Below are positions 59,214-64,000 of a stretch of DNA of 64,000 bases, in pieces. Each line of letters starts with the position of its first letter. Position 1 is the first letter of the stretch. Below the pieces are notes generated by a model, which ran no database searches, was not told where the DNA came from, and saw only the letters and a program-made list of their open reading frames with translations. Source of the stretch: Clostridiales bacterium Firm_16 (GTDB taxonomy: Bacteria; Bacillota; Clostridia; Saccharofermentanales; Saccharofermentanaceae); contig LVAV01000022.1 of NCBI GenBank assembly GCA_001604185.1, positions 124,851-188,850 on the forward strand, given 5' to 3'. Position numbers and translations under genes: made by a program.

Positions 59214-60397
59214 CTAAAGTTGGAAGATTTGGTGTACATGGCGGACAGTATATTCCGGAGACGCTGATGAATGCCGTACAGGAACTGGAAGTGGCCTATA
59301 ACCACTATAAGAATGATCCCCAGTTCCAGGAAGAACTGGCAACACTTTTTAATGAATATGCCAACCGTCCGTCTCTGCTTTATTATGCGAAGAAAATGAC
59401 TGAGGATCTGGGTGGTGCGAAAATCTATCTCAAGAGAGAAGACCTAAACCATACCGGTGCCCATAAGGTCAATAATGTACTGGGTCAGGCACTGCTTGCC
59501 AAGAAGATGGGAAAGACCCGCCTGATCGCGGAGACCGGTGCCGGCCAGCATGGTGTGGCAACGGCCACGGCTGCGGCTCTGATGGGTATGGAGTGCGTGG
59601 TGTTCATGGGAGAAGAGGATACGAAGCGTCAGGCCTTGAACGTATATCGTATGAAGCTTCTCGGCGCATCGGTAGTACCGGTCAAGACAGGTACGGCGAC
59701 GCTGAAGGATGCGGTTTCCGAAGCCATGCGTGAGTGGACCACAAGAGTAGAGGATACTCACTATTGCCTGGGTTCTGTTATGGGCCCGCATCCGTTCCCG
59801 ACGATCGTACGTGACTTCCAGGCTGTGATCTCCAAGGAGATCAAGCAGCAGATGCTGGAGAAGGAAGGCCGTCTTCCGGATGTGGTCATGGCCTGTGTCG
59901 GCGGCGGAAGTAATGCCATCGGTTCTTTCTATCACTTTATCGAAGACAAAGATGTGCAGCTCATCGGTTGTGAAGCCGCAGGACGCGGTATCGATACATT
60001 TGAGACCGCGGCTACGGTCAATACCGGAAAACTGGGTATATTCCACGGCATGAAGTCTTACTTCTGCCAGGATGAATATGGTCAGATCGCACCGGTATAC
60101 TCCATCTCTGCCGGACTGGATTATCCGGGTGTCGGACCGGAACATGCTTATCTGCACGATATCGGAAGAGCCTCTTATGTGCCGATTACAGACGATGAGG
60201 CAGTTGAGGCCTTCGAGTATCTGTCCAGAACAGAGGGCATCATCCCGGCTATTGAGTCGTCCCATGCTATTGCCCATGCCATGAAACTGGCTTCGACGAT
60301 GGATAAAGACAAGATCATCGTAGTTACGGTATCCGGAAGAGGCGACAAGGACTGCGCGGCGATTGCCAGATATAGAGGAGAGAATATCTATGAGTAA
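59210..60397 (+). CDS. trpB: Tryptophan synthase beta chain
   Basis: A 395-residue PLP enzyme joining indole and serine. It is TrpB1-type: [14 protein letters not shown] at the start, [19 protein letters not shown] with the PLP lysine, [17 protein letters not shown] (substrate loop), and [15 protein letters not shown] (phosphate cup). [14 protein letters not shown] belongs to the COMM domain contact with TrpA. It overlaps trpF by 4 bases and trpA by 8 bases. Confidence 0.97.
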   Translation: MTKVGRFGVHGGQYIPETLMNAVQELEVAYNHYKNDPQFQEELATLFNEYANRPSLLYYAKKMTEDLGGAKIYLKREDLNHTGAHKVNNVLGQALLAKKMGKTRLIAETGAGQHGVATATAAALMGMECVVFMGEEDTKRQALNVYRMKLLGASVVPVKTGTATLKDAVSEAMREWTTRVEDTHYCLGSVMGPHPFPTIVRDFQAVISKEIKQQMLEKEGRLPDVVMACVGGGSNAIGSFYHFIEDKDVQLIGCEAAGRGIDTFETAATVNTGKLGIFHGMKSYFCQDEYGQIAPVYSISAGLDYPGVGPEHAYLHDIGRASYVPITDDEAVEAFEYLSRTEGIIPAIESSHAIAHAMKLASTMDKDKIIVVTVSGRGDKDCAAIARYRGENIYE

Positions 60398-61163
60398 GAT
60401 AAGAGAAGCTTTTCAGAACGGGAAGGCATTTATCCCGTTTATCACCTGCGGGGACCCGGATACGGAGACCACTTATAAGACCGTAGTTGCAGCGGCAAAA
60501 AATGGCGCCGACCTCATCGAACTGGGTATTCCTTTCTCGGATCCGACAGCAGAAGGTCCGGTGATCCAGGGCGCCAACATCCGTGCTCTGGCCGGAGGCA
60601 TCACGACGGATAAGGTTTTCGACCTGGTAAGAAAGATCCGCCAGGATGTGTCGATCCCGCTGGTATTCATGACCTATGCCAATGTGGTTTTCTCCTATGG
60701 CGCGGACCGGTTCATCAAGACCTGCAGTGAGATCGGTATCGACGGACTGATCTTGCCGGATATCCCATATGAAGAGAAAGACGAATTCGAGCCTTTCTGC
60801 GAGAAGTACGATGTGGACCTGATCTCCATGGTGGCACCGACTTCAGAAGACCGTGTGACCATGATTGCCAAGGAAGCAAAGGGATTCATCTATATCGTTT
60901 CCAGTATGGGCGTCACAGGTATGCGTTCTTCCTTCTCCTCGGACCTTGGTGCTGTCGTAGCCAAGATCCGTGAAGTGACCGACGTACCATGTGCCATCGG
61001 ATTCGGAATCTCCAATCCGGAACAGGCTAATAAGATGGCCCAGGTAGCAGATGGTGTTATCGTAGGCTCGGCAGTCGTGAAGATCCTGGAAGCCAAGGGT
61101 AAGGATGCTCCGGACAGCATCGGTGCCTTTGTCAAGGAGATGAAAGAAGCCTGCCTGAAATAA
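60390..61163 (+). CDS. trpA: Tryptophan synthase alpha chain
   Basis: A 257-residue TIM barrel that cleaves indole-3-glycerol phosphate. [19 protein letters not shown] holds the catalytic Glu and Asp. [37 protein letters not shown] and [12 protein letters not shown] follow the family order. GAGGAG lies 8 bases before the ATG at 60390, inside trpB. It is the last gene of the complete trpEGDCFBA operon. No terminator is obvious before the carA promoter at 61214. Confidence 0.97.
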   Translation: MSKIREAFQNGKAFIPFITCGDPDTETTYKTVVAAAKNGADLIELGIPFSDPTAEGPVIQGANIRALAGGITTDKVFDLVRKIRQDVSIPLVFMTYANVVFSYGADRFIKTCSEIGIDGLILPDIPYEEKDEFEPFCEKYDVDLISMVAPTSEDRVTMIAKEAKGFIYIVSSMGVTGMRSSFSSDLGAVVAKIREVTDVPCAIGFGISNPEQANKMAQVADGVIVGSAVVKILEAKGKDAPDSIGAFVKEMKEACLK

Positions 61164-61213
61164 CCCGAAGAGGGAAAGAGCAGAAATCGATAAAGAATTC
61201 TTCTGTTGATGCA

Positions 61214-61242
61214 TTGACAGAACCGAGTTGTATTACTATAAT
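61214..61242 (+). promoter_or_regulatory. Consensus promoter of the carAB operon
   Basis: TTGACA (61214-61219), 17-base spacer, TATAAT (61237-61242). It lies 181 bases before the carA start and drives a leader of about 170 bases. Confidence 0.85.
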
Positions 61243-61288
61243 TCCCGTAAGAAATTATGTGGCACGCATCGAAAGCCGGCCACAGAAT

Positions 61289-61336
61289 ATGAAGAAGTAC
61301 GACAATGCAAGGGTTACAACGAATTATATCGATTGA
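61289..61336 (+). other. Short open frame in the carA leader (possible leader peptide)
   Basis: ATG to TGA, 15 codons (MKKYDNARVTTNYID), lies between the promoter and the leader terminator. No good ribosome site precedes it. A TGTGGC/GCCACA hairpin (61259-61285) sits just upstream. It may be a chance frame. Confidence 0.25.
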
Positions 61337-61349
61337 AAATAGTAGAACA

Positions 61350-61400
61350 AAGACGTTCGCACATGCTTGATCAGTAAGCATGCAGGGGGCGTCTTTTTTT
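61350..61400 (+). terminator. Intrinsic terminator in the carA leader (candidate attenuator)
   Basis: AAGACG pairs with CGTCTT on the outside and CATGCTT with AAGCATG inside, followed by TTTTTTT. It lies between the carA promoter and carA itself, so transcription must read through it, which implies attenuation control. Confidence 0.8.
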
Positions 61401-61422
61401 GCGAAAGGCAATGGAGGGCGTT

Positions 61423-62532
61423 ATGAGACAGAAAGACCGGAAGATCGTTCTTGAGGACGGGAGCTTTTACGAAGGATACGGATTCGGTGCAGATGTAGAA
61501 CGTGTCTGTGAGATCGTATTCAATACCTCGATGGTGGGTTATCAGGAGATCCTTTCCGACCCTTCCTATACAGATCAGATGGTGGTCATGACTTACCCCT
61601 TGATCGGTAACTACGGCATCACGGATGATGACTTCGAGTGTAAGAACCCCAGCATCGGCGGCATGATCGTCGGAGACTATAACGATATGCCGAGTAACTT
61701 CCGCTATACCAAGACCCTTTCCGAAGAAATGGAAGAGAACAATATCCCGGGTATCTTCGGTGTGGATACAAGACAGATCACCCGATCCATCCGTGACCTG
61801 GGTTCCCGAAGAGTGATCATGACCGGCATCGATACCTCGGTGGAAGAAGCCCTTCAGAAGATCAAGGATACGCCGGTACCCCACGATCAGGTATCCCGGG
61901 TAAGTTGTAAGAAGCGCTGGTATTCCCGTACCGCCAATCCGCGGTTCAATGTTGTCGCTATCGACTGCGGCATCAAGCTCAATATTATTCGTAAACTGAA
62001 TTCCTATGGCTGTAATGTGACCGTTGTACCTTTCGATATCACACCGGAAGAGATCGAGTTCATGAAGCCGGACGGAATTTTCTTAAGTAACGGGCCGGGT
62101 GATCCGGAGGATGTGACTCCGGTTATTTCTACGGTAAAAGCTCTGGCCGGTAAGTTTCCGATCTTCGGTATCTGCTTAGGACACCAGATGATCTCCCTTG
62201 CTTACGGTGCCAAGACATATAAACTCAAGTTCGGTCACCGTGGCGGTAACCATCCGGTCAAGAACCTGGAGACGGGTAAGATCGAGATCACATCCCAGAA
62301 CCACAGTTATGCGGTGGATCTGGAGAGCCTCAAGGGCACGAAACTGACCGCGACCCATATCAACATCCTGGATAATACCATCGAGGGTGTCGAGTGCAAG
62401 GAAGACAAAGTCTTCTCCGTGCAGTATCATCCGGAGAGTGCACCTGGACCGCAGGACAGCAGCTATCTTTTCGAGAAGTTTACATCCATTCTTGCGGAGA
62501 ATAAGGAAAGCGAGGTGCGTGACAATGCCTAA
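61423..62532 (+). CDS. carA: Carbamoyl phosphate synthase small subunit
   Basis: A 369-residue glutaminase subunit supplying ammonia to CarB for pyrimidine and arginine synthesis. The N-terminal domain shows [36 protein letters not shown] and PLIGNYG. The amidotransferase domain has [25 protein letters not shown] (nucleophile Cys) and [18 protein letters not shown] lies 7 bases before the ATG at 61423. It overlaps carB by 8 bases. Control by the leader terminator is likely; the effector is not evident. Confidence 0.97.
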   Translation: MRQKDRKIVLEDGSFYEGYGFGADVERVCEIVFNTSMVGYQEILSDPSYTDQMVVMTYPLIGNYGITDDDFECKNPSIGGMIVGDYNDMPSNFRYTKTLSEEMEENNIPGIFGVDTRQITRSIRDLGSRRVIMTGIDTSVEEALQKIKDTPVPHDQVSRVSCKKRWYSRTANPRFNVVAIDCGIKLNIIRKLNSYGCNVTVVPFDITPEEIEFMKPDGIFLSNGPGDPEDVTPVISTVKALAGKFPIFGICLGHQMISLAYGAKTYKLKFGHRGGNHPVKNLETGKIEITSQNHSYAVDLESLKGTKLTATHINILDNTIEGVECKEDKVFSVQYHPESAPGPQDSSYLFEKFTSILAENKESEVRDNA

Positions 62533-64000
62533 GAGAACAGACATACACAAAGTACTCGTGATCGGTTCCGGACCGATCGTCATCGGTCAGGCAGCAGAGT
62601 TCGACTATGCCGGTACTCAGGCTTGCCTGGCGCTGAAAGAAGAAGGCTATGAGGTCATCCTCGCGAACAGTAACCCGGCTACCATCATGACGGATACGTC
62701 CATCGCGGATAAAGTATATATGGAGCCTCTGACTCTGCAGTATCTGGCCCGTATCTGCCGTCTGGAAAGACCGGACGCCATCGTTCCTGGTATCGGCGGA
62801 CAGACCGGATTAAACCTGGCGATGCAACTGGCCAAGAAGGGCGTACTGGAAGAGTGCGAGATCGAGCTTCTCGGAACCGACGCTCAAAGTATCGAATGCG
62901 CAGAAGACCGAGAGCTTTTCAAGGAGCTGTGTGAGAGGATCGGGGAGCCGGTAGTACCGTCCCAGATCACATATAGTATCGAGGAAGCCCTGGAAGCAGC
63001 AGAGAAGATCGGATATCCGGTCATTCTCCGTCCGGCATTTACGCTCGGTGGTACAGGCGGCGGATTCGCCAACGATCCGGAGGAACTGACCACCATGATG
63101 AAGAACGCCCTGGCGCTCTCGCCGGTACATCAGGTGCTGGTGGAGAAGAGTATCAAGGGCTATAAGGAGATCGAGTACGAAGTGATCCGTGATGCCAATG
63201 ATACGGCGATCACGGTATGTAATATGGAGAACCTGGATCCGGTTGGTATCCATACCGGAGACTCCATCGTTGTGGCTCCGTCACAGACGCTGACTAACAA
63301 GGAATATCACATGCTCCGTGACAGTGCCCTGAAGATCATCCGTGCACTGGGTGTAAAGGGTGGATGTAACTGTCAGTTCGCACTGGACCCGCATTCCTTT
63401 AAGTACTACGTGATCGAGGTCAATCCACGTGTATCCAGATCTTCCGCATTGGCATCCAAGGCCAGCGGTTATCCGATCGCACGTGTATCTGCCAAGATCG
63501 CCGTAGGCATGAATCTGGACGAGATCCAGCTGGCCAATACACCGGCCTGCTTCGAACCGGCTCTGGACTATGTCGTAACGAAGATGCCGAGATTCCCCTT
63601 CGATAAGTTCCCGGCTGCCATGAATAAGCTTTCGACACAGATGAAGGCAACAGGTGAGGTCATGAGTGTCGGGCGTACCTTCGAGGAGAGCCTGCTGAAG
63701 GCCATCCGTTCGCTTGAGGACAGCAAGAACCATATCCATATGACGAAGTTCGACTCCGAGCATATGAGCGTGGATGACCTTCTGGAGTACATCAAGGAAG
63801 GTACCGATGACCGTATCTATGCCATCTCCCAGCTGATGTGGCTGGGCGTGGACCACTCCCGTATCTGCAATATCACAGGTATTGACATGTTCTTCCTGGA
63901 TAAGATCAAGAAGATCGTCGATTACGAGCGTGAAATGGAGCAGAACGTGGGTTCTCTGGAGCATCTGATCGAAGCCAAGAGAATGGGCTTCTCCGATTCC
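62525..64000 (+). CDS. carB: Carbamoyl phosphate synthase large subunit, N-terminal part (cut by window end)
   Basis: The open frame runs from ATG at 62525 to the window edge, 492 residues of an expected total near 1,070. Visible are [43 protein letters not shown], the first ATP-grasp domain ([17 protein letters not shown], then [18 protein letters not shown]), and the start of the oligomerisation domain ([11 protein letters not shown]). This is the carboxyphosphate-forming half; the carbamate-kinase half and allosteric domain lie beyond the window. It overlaps carA by 8 bases. Confidence 0.97.
   Translation, partial: MPKRTDIHKVLVIGSGPIVIGQAAEFDYAGTQACLALKEEGYEVILANSNPATIMTDTSIADKVYMEPLTLQYLARICRLERPDAIVPGIGGQTGLNLAMQLAKKGVLEECEIELLGTDAQSIECAEDRELFKELCERIGEPVVPSQITYSIEEALEAAEKIGYPVILRPAFTLGGTGGGFANDPEELTTMMKNALALSPVHQVLVEKSIKGYKEIEYEVIRDANDTAITVCNMENLDPVGIHTGDSIVVAPSQTLTNKEYHMLRDSALKIIRALGVKGGCNCQFALDPHSFKYYVIEVNPRVSRSSALASKASGYPIARVSAKIAVGMNLDEIQLANTPACFEPALDYVVTKMPRFPFDKFPAAMNKLSTQMKATGEVMSVGRTFEESLLKAIRSLEDSKNHIHMTKFDSEHMSVDDLLEYIKEGTDDRIYAISQLMWLGVDHSRICNITGIDMFFLDKIKKIVDYEREMEQNVGSLEHLIEAKRMGFSDS

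Noticed and set aside
61243-61422. PyrR-binding attenuator in the carA leader
   Set aside because: The terminator is clear but the conserved PyrR-binding hairpin loop could not be found, so only an unspecified attenuator is reported.

Overview
The window looks like chromosomal DNA of a Gram-positive anaerobe of the Bacillota, most likely class Clostridia. The reasons are strong AGGAGG-type ribosome sites, a T-box in front of the trp operon, rho-independent terminators, teichoic-acid-type surface genes, PadR/DUF1700/DUF4097 and DUF4214 proteins, many lipoproteins with Thr- or Pro-Thr-rich linkers, and base composition near 50% GC. A genus cannot be named from the sequence alone. No rRNA, tRNA, CRISPR array, insertion sequence, prophage or plasmid function was found; this is a gene-dense housekeeping and cell-surface region. 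The last gene at each end is cut by the window edge.

Layout. 1-3330 (minus): the start of a CDP-glycerol glycerophosphotransferase-like gene and, upstream of it in the same operon, an unusual fusion of a YidC/Oxa1-like insertase domain to a sulfatase/LtaS-like domain. 3635-7594 (plus): a GH95 alpha-L-fucosidase and a PutP-type sodium/proline symporter. 7831-11756: two exported proteins, a Thr/Glu-linker lipoprotein and a CAP-domain multidomain protein. 11833-18038: a radical SAM/B12-binding protein, an SDR dehydrogenase, a Nudix hydrolase, two unrecognised membrane proteins, thioredoxin with a tiny ferredoxin-thioredoxin-reductase-like protein, and a HEAT-repeat protein. 18475-19596: a CapA-like lipoprotein.

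19713-28341: purine genes purE-purF-purN-purH, then a zinc-ribbon membrane protein, purD, a nadD-yqeK fusion and rsfS. purC, purL, purM and purB are not here. 28442-40683: two MATE transporters, a PadR-DUF1700-DUF4097 operon with a near-consensus promoter and candidate operators, a lipoprotein M13 peptidase next to a MacB/FtsX-type ABC exporter, and a TerB-like zinc-ribbon protein.

40843-48852: a surface-glycan locus with wecE facing a plus-strand operon rfbA-rfbB-(GT-C-like membrane protein)-(GT2)-(type II thioesterase-like)-(ATP-grasp). dTDP-4-keto-6-deoxyglucose made by RfbA/RfbB can be aminated by WecE. No rhamnose genes (rmlC/rmlD) are present. The thioesterase plus ATP-grasp pair suggests acyl or amino-acyl decoration of the amino sugar, and this is the best candidate in the window for an undescribed pathway.

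48955-54275: a DUF4190 protein, an Lgt-family protein lacking several canonical catalytic residues, a DUF4214-VanY exported peptidase, a NarL-type two-component system and an unrecognised small protein. 54395-61163: a tryptophan T-box leader followed by a complete trpEGDCFBA operon. 61214-64000: a consensus promoter, a leader with a terminator and a short open frame, then carA-carB.

A genome-wide habit is visible in the promoters: many are extended -10 elements (TGn before a TATAAT-like hexamer) with little or no -35 box.
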